A program made the translations under genes and the position numbers. Source: Gyromitra esculenta (taxonomy: Eukaryota > Ascomycota > Pezizomycetes > Pezizales > Discinaceae). From it: a stretch of DNA of 64,000 nucleotides. Of this stretch, positions 1 through 10,669 are shown piece by piece. The stretch is from contig JBCAML010000004.1 in the NCBI GenBank assembly GCA_038503075.1, positions 1,323,149 to 1,387,148 on the forward strand. The letters run 5' to 3'. Numbering within the stretch: the stretch's first letter is position 1; each line of letters starts with the position of its first letter. Below the pieces are notes generated by a model that was given only the letters and a program-made list of their open reading frames with translations, was not told where the DNA came from and ran no database searches.

Positions 1-1090
1 TGGCGCGGCGCCATTGTTTCTCTTCCTCCGATAGCTTTCTTCGTCCATTGACCATTGTGTATCGTTGGTCTTGAGGGGGGCGAGAAAGATTACTGGTACG
101 TCCGAAAGACAGGTCCATAGGGGCTAGTCCTCCTGGGGTAAAGGAGGAGGCAGGGGTGAAGGCGGCGGGGGCACTGAATTGACCCATATTGTCTCTGGCA
201 TTTCCTCGTTTCTCCGCCTTGCGAGCTCGGATTCGGTTGTCCAATCGGGTAAGGGTAAGGATCATCTCCGGGAGGTTAGCAGGGGCGATGGGTGCGAACA
301 CCATTGCTTCCTTGAGTTCTTCCGACATGCCATGTTCCAGGGCATCCATCTTGGAGTTCTCATCGAAGTTTAGCTGACCCATGATCCTTTGAAAGTCGGC
401 TAGATAAGCCGAAAAATCACGTTTCCCTTGACGAAGTTGATGGAGTTCCCGTCGAGCAGTGCCGGTTGGGTCTGGATCGCCAAAGGCGGTTTCTAGGGCG
501 GCGATAAGTTGCTCTGCGCTGGTCCAGGTGGTGAGGCCTGAGGGGAGAACGGTGTGCCGAACTTGTTCCAACGCTGCTCCTTCTAGACGATTGATAGTAT
601 AGAGGATCATCGTGGTCTCATTGGCAAAGCGGTCCTGGTTGACAGTGAGTTTGGAGCGTAGTTGCAGGATAAAGCCGGGGAGTTTAGTTCGAGATCCATC
701 AAATTTCTCAGGATCTGGCATCCGTTCTGATCGGTGAGAATTTGTTGGCGGAGGTGGGGTGGCCGTAAGATTAGGTGGAGCGGGAGGGATCTGAGTAGCG
801 GCTCGAGCTTCGTTTCGCTCTTGTCGCAACCGAGCGATTAGACTTGCAGCCTCGGTAACTCGTTGGTCCTGTTCCGTGGCATGGCGGAGGGCGTTATCGG
901 TTTGAATGCGAGCTGTGTTGAGTTTGACCTCAGTTTCTCGCTCGCTTTCCTGGAGGACGTCGATTTGGTCCTCTAGGGCTTGGTTGAGGTCCCTGAGTTC
1001 ATTGTAGAGCTCCGCGGGATCATCTCGGTAGGCTTGGGCAAAAGCTTCCCTGGTGGGGAAGCGTTTTGTGGCGACGGCGGCTCCTTCCAT
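1..1090 (-). CDS. Gag polyprotein of copy 1a, 3' end off window
   Basis: Retrotransposon capsid protein. The frame is open from ATG at 1090 (MEGAAVATKRFPTREAF) to the left edge, about 363 codons. It aligns along its length with the complete Gag of copy 3 (433 aa). The order is an N-terminal coiled-coil-like acidic region (QALEDQIDVLQESERE), a Pro-rich linker, the capsid core beginning DPEKFDGSR, and a Met/Pro-rich tail ending just before the zinc knuckle, which lies off the window. The start matches that of copy 3. No stop or frameshift is seen, unlike copy 1b. It would package element RNA into virus-like particles in the cytoplasm. Confidence 0.85.
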   Translation of the reverse strand, partial: MEGAAVATKRFPTREAFAQAYRDDPAELYNELRDLNQALEDQIDVLQESERETEVKLNTARIQTDNALRHATEQDQRVTEAASLIARLRQERNEARAATQIPPAPPNLTATPPPPTNSHRSERMPDPEKFDGSRTKLPGFILQLRSKLTVNQDRFANETTMILYTINRLEGAALEQVRHTVLPSGLTTWTSAEQLIAALETAFGDPDPTGTARRELHQLRQGKRDFSAYLADFQRIMGQLNFDENSKMDALEHGMSEELKEAMVFAPIAPANLPEMILTLTRLDNRIRARKAEKRGNARDNMGQFSAPAAFTPASSFTPGGLAPMDLSFGRTSNLSRPPQDQRYTMVNGRRKLSEEEKQWRRA

Positions 1091-1164
1091 GGTGGAGTCG
1101 ATGGGGGTAGGTGTGCTTTGTGTGTGTCAGGTGGTAGAAGGTGTAGATGTAGGAAGCAACGTAA

Positions 1165-1580
1165 TCTCACGGTTCAGTCCCTCGTTAAGCCCTTCAGTAT
1201 CCCTGAAGGTGAGCAGTGCTACTTAAGCGAGGTACTAACACGTTCGAGGAGTGCAGTGTTTCTACAAGTTCTAAGAGGGGTCTATCTCAAGGCGAGACAA
1301 GTGCAGCAAAGTGGACAGCGACGGCGAGGGTTCTGAGGTAGAACCGAGGTAGTATTCAACAATTACAAGAGAAGGTAAACGAGAACGTTGCTTAAGGAAA
1401 GAAGAAGAGAAGAACACAAGCGACAAAGATCCATCTCTTAAATACCCCGCTTTTCGACCACTATGACTCATGACTAAGAAATAACCGAAGGCAACCGAAG
1501 CACAATAACATTATACTCCGAAACTAAAACCGCAACCCCAATAATATCCTTGACCCGATTACTCCTTTATATCCGTGAAA
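1165..1580 (-). repeat. 5' LTR of copy 1a
   Basis: It starts TCTCACGG and ends CCGTGAAA when read on the plus strand, the two conserved ends of every LTR here. It is followed on the element side by the conserved leader containing AAGCAACGT (the primer-binding site in reverse). Length is 416 bp. Confidence 0.85.
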
Positions 1581-1952
1581 GCGGAGCTACTTAAACAAGA
1601 ATCGTTGCGATAAGAGTGACGAAGTTTTCTACAGGTCCTACGGGGGTCTAACTCAAGGCGAGTTAAGTGTGAGAGTGTTTACAGCGACAGCGACCGCGAG
1701 GATTCTGAAGTAGAATCGAGATAGTATTAAAACGATACAATAGAAGTAAAGTAAGAACGTTGCTTAGGAAAAGAAGAGAAAAGAACTACAACACAATAAA
1801 ACCATCCTCCTTATATACCCAGCTTTTCCTATTCAAAACTCGGAACCGAACATAACCAAGGAATAAAACCATTGTTACAAAAAGAGAACCCATGACCCGT
1901 AAACCTTACTTTTAACCAAACCCTAACCCATTATCCTTCTTCATCCGTGAAA
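1581..1952 (-). repeat. LTR (subfamily B), cut by insertion of copy 1a
   Basis: It belongs to the same LTR subfamily as the solo LTRs at 14014-14439 and 14618-15037 (shared GCGGAGCTACTTAAAC start of the remaining part and GTTTTCTACAGGTCCTAC). The first ~40 bp are missing because copy 1a entered there. Its right end CCGTGAAA abuts copy 1b pol in the codons for KYHP, so this LTR (solo, or one LTR of an element off the window) interrupted copy 1b pol. Confidence 0.75.
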
Positions 1953-4900
1953 GGGTGGTACTTAACCAAGGACGGAAGGTCAACTTCATAGGCAAAAGGG
2001 GAAACCATCTTCTTGATCGGGTAAGGTCCCATCCATTTCCAATCCAGCTTTCTAGCATTACGGGTAGTTCTAATGTTCTTCATTGAAACGAAGACTTGAT
2101 CATCGACTCGGTAAGCTGGAGCAGGTGTACGGTGTCTATTCGTGGCCGTTTCCTGGATATCCTGGGCTGTTCTTATCTGTGTCCGTAGGTGATTATAGAG
2201 CTCCTGCATGGTTTGACTAAACGAGGCAGCATCTAGGCTTTGAGGGGTCGCTTGGGTTGGGAGGAGAGTGGTATCGAAGCGAGGATGGTACCCATAGTTA
2301 GCGAAGAAAGGGGAAACTTTAGTGCTAGCAGATTCCTGGTTATTTGCTGAAAACTCAGCCATAGGTAACCAGTTACTCCAGTCCTCTTGTTGATAGGACA
2401 CATAAGATCGCAGGTACTGTTCCATAACCACGTTTAGTCTTTCCGTCTGTCCGTCTGTTTCAGGATGGAAAGCAGTGGACATTCTGGCTTGAATCCCAAG
2501 GCGTTGACATAACTCTTTCCAAAAGTATGCTGTGAATTGGGTACCTCGATCCGATGTAATATGCGTAGGTAGTCCATGTAATTTCCAGACATATTGTAGA
2601 TATAGATCAGCTACGTCTCTGGAATTAATGGTAGTATTACAAGGGATAAGGTGACGCATTTTAGACAGACGGTCGACTACTACCATAATAGCATCATAGC
2701 CATTCAATTCGGGGAGGCCGGTAACGAAGTCCATAGAGATCTCTTGCCATGGTCGGTTAGGAATAGGTAGGGGATAGAGAACTCCTTGAGTGCGCTGGGT
2801 AATTGGTTTTGCCTTTTGGCAGATATGACAGTTGCGGACATATCTGCTGATTGACTCCCTCATCTTGGGCCAATATAATCTTCTAGCAAGGAGTTCGAAG
2901 GTCTTATTCCGTCCTGGATGGCCTGCAGCAGGGATATCATGGTGTCTTTTGATCAATTCAAGGCGAAGGGGAGCAAAGTCTGGAACGTAGATACAGTCTC
3001 GGTAATAGAGTTTTCCGTTTTCTTCCTTGCACTCGCTTAAGGTAATCTCCTTGGATTGTTGGTCCTTATTTCGTAACGCTAGGAGGATTTTTTCAGGGAA
3101 TTTATCAGCGGTATATCCTTCTTTAAAGAGTTTTGATAAGGGGGCGTCCAATTCAACGGCTTCATTTGACAAAGAAGCCGACAACAAACTTAGCTTGGGA
3201 TCCACATTTTCCTTTTTTAATACCACTTGGCTTTGATGTGCCAATCTTTCATCCCCTTCCTTGGGAAGATCTCCTGATCTTCTGGTCAATGCGTCTGGCT
3301 TCCCTCCTTGACTGCCTGGGCGATAAGTAATTACGAAATCAAAACGGGAAAGATATTCGGCCCATCGTGCTTGTCGCCGATTCAGTTGTTTTGTACTCAT
3401 AAAATACTCGAGGTTTTTATGGTCGCTGATTACATCAATAGGGTGTTTGGAACCTTCGAGTTCCGGACGCCATTCCTCGAATACTCTAATGATGGCTAGT
3501 AGCTCCTTGTCGTATATCTCGTAATTGCATTCGGCGGGTGAATGTTTTTTCGAGAAAAATGCGACTGGGTGTAGGACTCCGGCGTCATTGTATTGGGAGA
3601 GTACTCCTCCGGATACGAAGTCCGAGGCATCTGTTTCCACAATAATCTTCTTGTCTGGGTCGAAGTGGATGAGGATGGGGGCAGTGGTAAAGGCATATTT
3701 GAGGTTTTCGAAGGCTATATCTGCCTCGACGGTCCATTCAAAAACGATTCCTTTCTTCGTGAGTGCAGTGAGAGGAGAGGCCAGCTTAGAGAATCCCAGA
3801 ATGAATCGACGGTAGAAATTGGCAAAACCTAAGAAGGCCTGGACGTCTTTTACGCTCTTTGGGGTTCCCCATTCTCGGACGGCTTTGAGTTTCTACTCGT
3901 CCATTTTTATGCCATCAGGGGTGAGGATGAGGCCAAGGTATTTGGTAGATTGTACCTCAAACTCGCATTTCTCCGGTTTTAATAGGATGTCGTTATCCTT
4001 GAGTACTTGAAGGACTTTTCGAACGTGGGTTTGATGCTCAGCACCGGTATCGCTATAAATGAGGATGTCATCCAAGTAGGCGGTACAAAAAATATCTAGA
4101 TATTCTGTGAGGCAGTCATTCACGAAACGTTGGAAGGTTCCAGGGGCATTGGTTAAGCCGAATGGCATAACCTGGTATTCGTAGAGGCCGTAACGCGTGC
4201 GAAAGGCGGTTTTCCATTCATCTTCTTCTGCAATGCGCACTTGGTGGTATCCGTCAAGGAGGTCTAATTTGGTGTACCATTGCGCTTTTGCAAGTCTGTC
4301 CAGGGTTTCTCGGATAAGGGGAGAAGTATAGCGATCTTTGACGGTAATGGCGTTAAGGCCTCGGTAGTCCACACAGAGTCGTAGTGAGCCGTCAGCTTTC
4401 TTAACAAACAGGACAGGGGATCCGGCGGGAGAGGAACTGGCACGAATGAATCCTTTCTCGAGATTGTCTTCGATATATTTCTTCAAAACAATTAGTTCCT
4501 CTCGTGACATTCCATAGAGAGGCCCGAAAGGAGCATCTTTTCCCTCTTGGAGAAGTATTCTGTGGTCATAGGATCGGCGAGGGGGTAATCCCTGAGCTTT
4601 GCTTTTGTCGAACATATCTAGGAAGTCATGATATTCTTTTGGGATTCTGGATTTCCATTCCTCTTTTGTGGTTTTGTTGTCTATGAGCTTGTTTATCTCA
4701 TAAAGGGACATGGCATAGGCTTGGTGGGTGCGTTTCCTAGTGAGAGTCCTAAAGCTGGCAGCGCCAATAAAGGACATATTTAGTCTGGGGGGAGCAGGGA
4801 TTGATGGGGAGACGACGATGGGGGAGTGAGGGGCGCAGTGGGTGGTGCAGAGTTTAGAATTAAACTCAATGCGTTTATCGGCGAACTGAAGATGCACATC

Positions 4901-5335
4901 GTGATGTTTTATCCATGGTATTCCTAAGACCAAGGGGTAGTGACCTAATTGAGTTACAAAGCAGGGCGCTTGTTCTTGATGGTTTCTAATGGATAAGTTG
5001 AGTTTAGCGATGTGGGTGATATCTCCGGAGGCAACAGGGCGTCCATCGATAACTTCAAGTTGTCGGAGTGTTTTTAGGGGGGTAAGGGGAAGAGAATGGT
5101 GACTCGCGAATTTCTGATCAATAAATGCAAATCCTGAGGCCCCGGTGTCTAGTAAAGCGTGTGTGTTTATAATTTTATTGCTATGGGAAATCTTGCATGC
5201 TACTACAAAGTGTTCCCCATCCAATTGATCCTCCACGCTTATACCGGAAACCGAAAACCCCGAAATAGAAAATGCAGATAAAGGTAAGAAATTTGAAACC
5301 AAGGTAGGGTCATTGATCGACCTTGGTTGAACTAG
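1953..5335 (-). pseudogene. Broken pol of copy 1b (PR-RT-RH-IN, no chromodomain left)
   Basis: Pol enters by the -1 frameshift signal at 5335-5341. In order: aspartic protease (DTGASG), reverse transcriptase (YLDD), RNase H (ETDASDF), integrase zinc finger and DDE core. A single nonsense codon TAG, where copies 2 and 3 read GAG (the DEEK motif), lies near 3895 between the RT and RNase H. The frame then stays open to the LTR insertion at 1952, after VKYHP in the integrase C-terminal region, so the end of the integrase and the chromodomain are detached. The RT carries DLLDGY where copies 2 and 3 have DLRDGY. Confidence 0.9.
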
Positions 5336-5341
5336 TTTAAA
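5298..5341 (-). promoter_or_regulatory. -1 ribosomal frameshift signal, gag-pol of copy 1b
   Basis: The minus strand reads TTTAAAC then TAG (gag stop), a 7-nt spacer counting the stop codon, then stem ACCAAGGT/ACCTTGGT with a 14-nt loop. Copies 2 and 3 have the same arrangement with a different stem sequence (ACCGAAG/CTTCGGT); two positions change together on both arms. Confidence 0.7.
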
Positions 5342-6421
5342 GCCTCGCTTGAGGCGTTTGCAGACTCTAGAGCGAAAAATTGAGGCGGGAGAGGTGGCGG
5401 CGGTAAAGAAGAGGCCGGGGGCGTACGGTTAGCGGGTGGGGCGGAAGGGCTCCTCTCATCGTAGGTTTTTTGGGAGCAGAGGGGCAGTTGGCGTAGGATT
5501 GATCCGGGGCGGCACAGAACATACATTTCCCAGTGGAACGGCGCCACTGTTTTTCTTCTTCGGTGAGTTTTCTTCGTCCATTAACCACCGTATACCTTTA
5601 GTCTTGAGGTGGATGAGAAGGATTACTGGTGCGGCCAAAAGATAGGTCCATCAGGGCTAGTCCTCCTGGGGTGAAGGAGGAAGCGGGAGTGAAGGTGGCG
5701 GGAGCACTGAACTGACCCATGTTATCGCGGGCGTTTCCCCGCTTCTCTGCCTTGCAGGCTCGGATACGGTTATCTAGCCTGGTCAGGGTGAGGATCATCT
5801 CCGGGAGGTTGGCAGGGGCGATTGGTGCGAATACCATGGCCTCTTTTAGCTCCTCCGACATGCCGTGTTCTAGGGCGTCCATCTTCGAATTTTCGTCGAA
5901 GTTGAGTTGTCCCATGATTCTCTGGAAGTCTGCGAGATAGGCTGAAAAGTCGCGTTTTCCTTGACGGAGTTGGTGTAGTTCTCGTCTGGCGGTGCCGGTT
6001 GGGTCTGGGTCTCCGAAAGCAGTTTCTAGCGCAGCGATTAATTGCTCCGCATTGGCCCAGGTGGTGAGGCCGGATGGGAGGACGGTGTGGCGAACTTGTT
6101 CCAATGCTGCTCCTTCCAGACGGTTGATAGTGTAAAGGATCATGGTTGTTTCGTTAGCGAAACGATCTCTGTTGACCGTGAGTTTGGAGCGTAATTGTAG
6201 GATAAAGCCGGGAAGCTTGGCTCGAGACCCGTCAAATTTCTCTGGGTCGGGCATTCGTTCTGACCGATGGGAGTTTGTTGGCGGAGGTGGGGTGGCAGTG
6301 AGATTGGGTGGGGTGGCGGGGGCTTGGGCGGCGGATCGGGCTTCATTTCGCTCCTGTCGCAATCGGGCGATCAGGTTAGCGGCCTAAGCGACTCGTTGGT
6401 CCTGTTCTGTAGCGTGGCGGA
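5332..6421 (-). pseudogene. Main part of broken gag of copy 1b
   Basis: This is the capsid core through the C-terminus of Gag, separated from its first codons (12947-13174) by copy 2. Defects relative to copies 2 and 3: a TAG where GAG is expected near 6385 (VA*AANLI); a TAA replacing CAA near 5600 (PPQD*); and a frameshift near 5430-5460 after the zinc knuckle. The CCHC knuckle itself has Gln in place of His (CMFCAAPDQSYANCP), so zinc binding would also fail. The last codons EALN lie on the TTTAAAC frameshift site. Confidence 0.9.
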
Positions 6422-6863
6422 TTTCATGGATTGACGTAGGAAAGGAATCGTGGTCTGACTGCTGGTTTTGTTATTGTTTGGATGGTTGTATAAGTTCTTT
6501 GTTGTTCGGGTATTTTTTGAGATAATGTCTTTGTGTGTTTCGGTTGTTGTCGGGTTGTGGTTGGTGTTACTGTAAAAGCGGGGTATTTAAGTGAAGGATT
6601 TTGGTCGTTCATGTTCTCCTTTCTCTTCTTTCCTTAAGCAACGTTCTCGTTCACTTCTACCTGTATTACTCTAAATACTACCACGGTTCTATCTCAGAAC
6701 TTTCGCTGTCGCTGTGAAACATCGCTGATACTTCGCCTTGAAGTATACCCACTGTAGAACCTGTAGAAACACTGCACTCCTCGAACGTGTTAGTATCTCG
6801 CTTAAGTAGCACTGCTCACCTTTAGGGATACTAAAGGGCTTAACGAGAGACTGAACCGTGAGA
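6422..6863 (+). repeat. 5' LTR of copy 2
   Basis: Starts TTTCATGG and ends CCGTGAGA. A TATA-like TATTTAA lies at 6584-6590. AAGCAACGT at 6636-6644, about 50 bp downstream, is a plausible transcript start. Confidence 0.92.
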
Positions 6864-6874
6864 TTACGTTGCTT
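6864..6874 (+). other. Primer-binding site of copy 2 (self-priming type)
   Basis: The bases right after the LTR, TTACGTTGCTT, contain ACGTTGCTT. This is the reverse complement of AAGCAACGT in the LTR at 6636-6644. No obvious 3'-tRNA match with a TGG start is seen. This suggests priming by the element's own 5' RNA end, as established for Tf1. Confidence 0.6.
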
Positions 6875-7066
6875 CCACCATCTACACCTTCTACTGCAGA
6901 AAACAACCCTTTGCATGGAAATCATCTCCCGGATTCGCCAATCCATCCTAAGCATCTTCCCTTGCTTAACACTGCGAAAACCACAAACCTTGGTTGAAGT
7001 CATTCCCGAGTGGCTAGACCAGGAGTATCTACGCCAGAACTCCTTTCCCCGCCCGACACCCACATC

Positions 7067-8398
7067 ATGAGCTCACCCGCTCCCGCTGGCCCTTCCACTG
7101 AAGGAGCCGCCGTCGCCACCCCACGCTTCCCCACTAGAGAAGCCTTTGCCCAAGCCTTGAGAGAAGACACTGCTGAGCTATACAATCACCTCAGAGATCT
7201 CTACCAAGCCCTGGAAGACCAGATCGACGTCCTCCAGGAGAACGAAAGGGAAGCTGAGGTAAAACTCGGCACAGCCCAAATTCAAACCGACAACGCCCTC
7301 CGACACGCTGCCGAGCAAGATCAACGAGTCAACGAAACCGCCGGTCTAATCGCCCGACTACGACAAGAACGGAACGAAGCTCGATCCGCCATCCAAGCCC
7401 CCTCCGCTCCACCTAACCTCACCGCTACGCCACCACCGCCAACCAATGCCCACCGCTCAGAAAGAATGCCAGACCCAGAGAAATTTGACGGATCTCGAGC
7501 TAAGCTCCCTGGGTTTATACTCCAATTGCGCTCTAAACTCATGGTTAACCGAGACCGCTTTGCAAACGAGACCACGATGATCCTCTACACCATCAACCGA
7601 CTAGAGGGAGCAGCGTTAGAACAGGTCCGTCACACTGTTCTCCCCTCAGGCCTCACTACTTGGAACAACGCAGAGGAACTCATCGCCGCCTTGGAAACTG
7701 CTTTTGGAGACCCGGACCCAACTGGAACTGCTCGACGAGAACTCCATCAACTCCGCCAAGGAAAACGTGATTTCTCGGCCTATTTGGCCGACTTTCAAAG
7801 AATCATGGGCCAGTTGAACTTTGATGAGAACTCAAAGATGGACGCATTGGAACACGGCATGTCAGAAGAGTTAAAAGAAGCCATGGTGTTTGCACCGATC
7901 GCCCCTGCTAACCTACCGGAGATGATTCTCACCCTCACCCGACTGGATAACCGTATCCGAGCTCGCAAGGCAGAGAAACAAGGAAACGCCAGAAACAACA
8001 TGGGTCAATTCAGTGCCCCCGCCGCCTTCACCCCTGCCTCCTCCTTTACCCCAGGAGGACTCGCCCCTATGGATTTGTCCTTTGGCCGCACCAGCAATCT
8101 TTCTCGCCCTCCTCAGGACCAAAGGTACACAATCGTTAACGGAAGACGGAAGCTCTCGGAAGAAGAGAAACAGTGGCGCCGCTCCACCGGGAAATGTATG
8201 TTCTGTGCCGCCCCCGATCATTCCTACGCCAACTGCCCCTCTGCCCCCAAGAAACCCGCCATGAGAGGAGCCCTCACCAATCTCGCCAACGCTCCTAATC
8301 CTCCTGCCTCCTCAGCTCGCCAACTTCCCCCTCCTCCGCTGCCTCCCCAGTTTTTTGCTATCGATGCACCAGGCGCCTCAGACGAGGCTTTAAACTAG
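7067..8398 (+). CDS. Gag polyprotein of copy 2
   Basis: Intact Gag of 443 aa. I chose ATG at 7067 (MSSPAPAGPSTEG); the frame is open slightly further upstream but only with non-ATG codons. Copy 3 starts about 11 residues later. In order: acidic helical N-terminus (QALEDQIDVLQENE), Ala/Pro-rich linker, capsid core, and a single CCHC zinc knuckle (CMFCAAPDHSYANCP) that binds RNA. It ends EALN-TAG directly on the slippery heptamer. Virus-like particle formation is inferred from the family. Confidence 0.93.
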   Translation: MSSPAPAGPSTEGAAVATPRFPTREAFAQALREDTAELYNHLRDLYQALEDQIDVLQENEREAEVKLGTAQIQTDNALRHAAEQDQRVNETAGLIARLRQERNEARSAIQAPSAPPNLTATPPPPTNAHRSERMPDPEKFDGSRAKLPGFILQLRSKLMVNRDRFANETTMILYTINRLEGAALEQVRHTVLPSGLTTWNNAEELIAALETAFGDPDPTGTARRELHQLRQGKRDFSAYLADFQRIMGQLNFDENSKMDALEHGMSEELKEAMVFAPIAPANLPEMILTLTRLDNRIRARKAEKQGNARNNMGQFSAPAAFTPASSFTPGGLAPMDLSFGRTSNLSRPPQDQRYTIVNGRRKLSEEEKQWRRSTGKCMFCAAPDHSYANCPSAPKKPAMRGALTNLANAPNPPASSARQLPPPPLPPQFFAIDAPGASDEALN

Positions 8399-8432
8399 TT
8401 CCACCGAAGTCGACCAGTGACCCTGCTTCGGT
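8389..8432 (+). promoter_or_regulatory. -1 ribosomal frameshift signal, gag-pol of copy 2
   Basis: Slippery TTTAAAC (8389-8395) followed immediately by the gag stop TAG, then a stem with arms ACCGAAG (8403-8409) and CTTCGGT (8426-8432). The pol frame is open across the gag stop in the -1 phase. Confidence 0.75.
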
Positions 8433-10242
8433 TCCTTTTTCTTTACCTTTGTCCGCGTTTTCTATTTCGGGGTTTTCAGTGTCGGATATTTGCATGGAGG
8501 ATCAGCTGGATGGGGAACATTTTGTTATTTCTTGTAACATTTCCCATAGCAATAAAATTATTAAAACTCATGCACTATTGGACACTGGAGCCTCTGGATT
8601 CGCCTTCATTGATAAAGAATTTGCGAGTCACCATTCTCTACCTCTCTCCCTTCTCAAAACCCCCAGGCAATTAGAAGTCATAGATGGCCGACCTGTCGCC
8701 TCAGGAGCCATCACACATATCGTAAATCTGAATCTATCCATCCAACAACACCAAGAACAAGCCCCGTGCTTCGTAACCCAGTTAGGTCATTACCCCTTGG
8801 TGCTGGGAATTCCATGGATGAATTATCATGATGTTCGCCTCCACTTTGCCGATAAGCGCATTGAGTTTTATTCTAGACTCTGCACCACCCATTGTTCCGC
8901 TGACGCCGCTGTTGTTTCCGCCCCCTCGATTCCCGCCCCAACTAAGCTTAACGTTTCTTTCATCAACGCCGCCAGCTTCAGGACCCTTACTCGAAAATGG
9001 TCCCTACAAGCTTATGCGATGTCCCTCTACGAAATTACCAGAATTCTAGAGGAGAAAACTACCAAGGAAGAATGGAAAGCCAGGATTCCCGCCGAATACC
9101 ATGAGTTCTTAGATATGTTTGATAAGAAGAAAGCCCAAGGATTATCCCCACGCCGATCTTATGACCATAAAATACAACTTCAAGATGGAAAAGAAGCCCC
9201 ATTTGGTCCTCTGTATGGGATGTCTCGAGAAGAGCTCATCGTCCTAAAAAAATACATCGAGGACAACCTTGAGAAGGGGTTTATCCGGGCCAGTTCTTCA
9301 CCTGCCGGATCCCCTGTTCTCTTTGTCAAAAAGGCTGACGGCTCCCTCCGCTTATGTGTAGACTACCGTGGCCTCAATGCGATTACAGTCAAAGACTGTT
9401 ATACCTCTCCCCTTATCCGCGAAACACTTGATCGACTAGCGAAAGCACAATGGTACACTAAACTTGACCTCCGTGATGGTTACCATCATATCCGTATTGC
9501 TGAGGGAGATGAATGGAAGACTGCGTTCCGCACCCGATATGGACTCTATGAGTATCAAGTTATGCCATTCGGTTTAACCAATGCCCCCGGAACTTTTCAA
9601 CGTTTTGTCAACGACTGCCTGAGAGAATACCTAGATATCTTTTGTACCGCCTATCTGGATGATATTCTCATCTACAGTGACACTTTCGCCGAACACCAGG
9701 TCCACGTTCGCAAGGTCCTCCAAACCCTTAAAGATAATGACATTCTATTGAAGCCGGAAAAATGTGAATTCGAGGTACAAACTACTAAGTACCTCAGTCT
9801 TATCCTCACCCCTGATGGCATTACAATGGACGAGGAGAAACTCAAGGCCGTCCGAGAATGGGGAACACCAAAGAGCGTAAAAGATGTTCAGGCTTTCTTA
9901 GGTTTTGCCAACTTTTATCGCCGATTTATTCTAGGATTCTCCAAACTTGCTGCCCCCCTTACTGCTCTCACTCGGAAAGGCATCGCTTTTGAATGGACCA
10001 TCGAAGCTGATATAGCCTTTGAAAACCTTAAACACGCCTTCACCACTGCTCCAGTCCTTATTCACTTCGACCCTGATAAGAAAATCATCGTGGAAACGGA
10101 TGCCTCAGACTTCGTGTCAGGAGGAGTCCTATCTCAGTACGACGATAACGGTATCCTACATCCAGTGGCCTTTTTCTCAAAGAAACACTCCCCCGCGGAA
10201 TGTAACTACGAGATTTACGACAAGGAATTGCTGGCCATTATC
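8395..10242 (+). pseudogene. Pol of copy 2, first half (PR, RT, start of RNase H)
   Basis: The frame entered by frameshift runs through protease (DTGASG), reverse transcriptase (YLDD) and RNase H (ETDASDF, KKHSPAECNYEIYDKELLA). It stops being Pol at 10242, where a solo LTR was inserted at a codon boundary. Translation continues about eight codons into the LTR to a stop at 10266. The two halves are in the same frame once the LTR and one TTATC repeat are ignored, so the LTR is the only lesion seen. RT contains KDCYTSP where copy 3 has KDRYTSP. Confidence 0.92.
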
Positions 10243-10664
10243 TCTCACGGTTGTGCCTCGAGTTAAGCCCTTCAGTATCCCTGAAGGTGAGCAGTGCTAC
10301 TTAAACGAGGTGACAACACGTTCGAAGAGTGCAGCGTGTTCTACAAGTTCTACGAGGATATCGTTATCTCAAGGCGAGACAAGTGCAGCGAGGGAGACAG
10401 CGACAGCGAGGATTCTGAGATAGAATCGAGATAGTATTTCGACGATTTACAGTAGAAGGTAACGAGAACGTTGCTTAAGGAAGAAAGAGAAAGAGAACAC
10501 AAACGACCAAAATCCTCCGTTTAAATACCCCGCTTTCTCGTAACACAAACAGTCATCAGGCAACAGCCGAAACATAACCGAAAGACAAAGCCATTATACT
10601 CAAAGAAAATCCTTCGTAACTTCCACAACCATCTTAACCCATTACCCAATTCTTATCCGTGAAA
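10243..10664 (-). repeat. Solo LTR inside pol of copy 2
   Basis: 422 bp, reverse orientation, ends TCTCACGG and CCGTGAAA, with 5-bp target duplication TTATC at 10238-10242 and 10665-10669. It is the innermost layer of its nest and must postdate copy 2, itself young. Confidence 0.93.
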
Positions 10665-10669
10665 TTATC

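Larger units (their letters stand above)
1..1580 (-). mobile_element. Chromovirus LTR retrotransposon copy 1a, left part outside window
   Basis: Minus-strand Ty3/gypsy element. Only its 5' LTR (1165-1580), leader and most of gag are inside the window. It sits inside another LTR of the same family (1581-1952): that LTR starts abruptly about 40 bp into the family consensus at 1581, so copy 1a is the younger insertion. The target duplication on the right should be the bases from 1581 (GCGGA), but the matching left copy is off the window. The visible gag frame has no stop, so the copy may be recent. Confidence 0.85.

Noticed and set aside
1931..1952. Last codons of the copy 1b pol ORF (FTDEEG)
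   Set aside because: They are translation of the inserted LTR, not Pol sequence.
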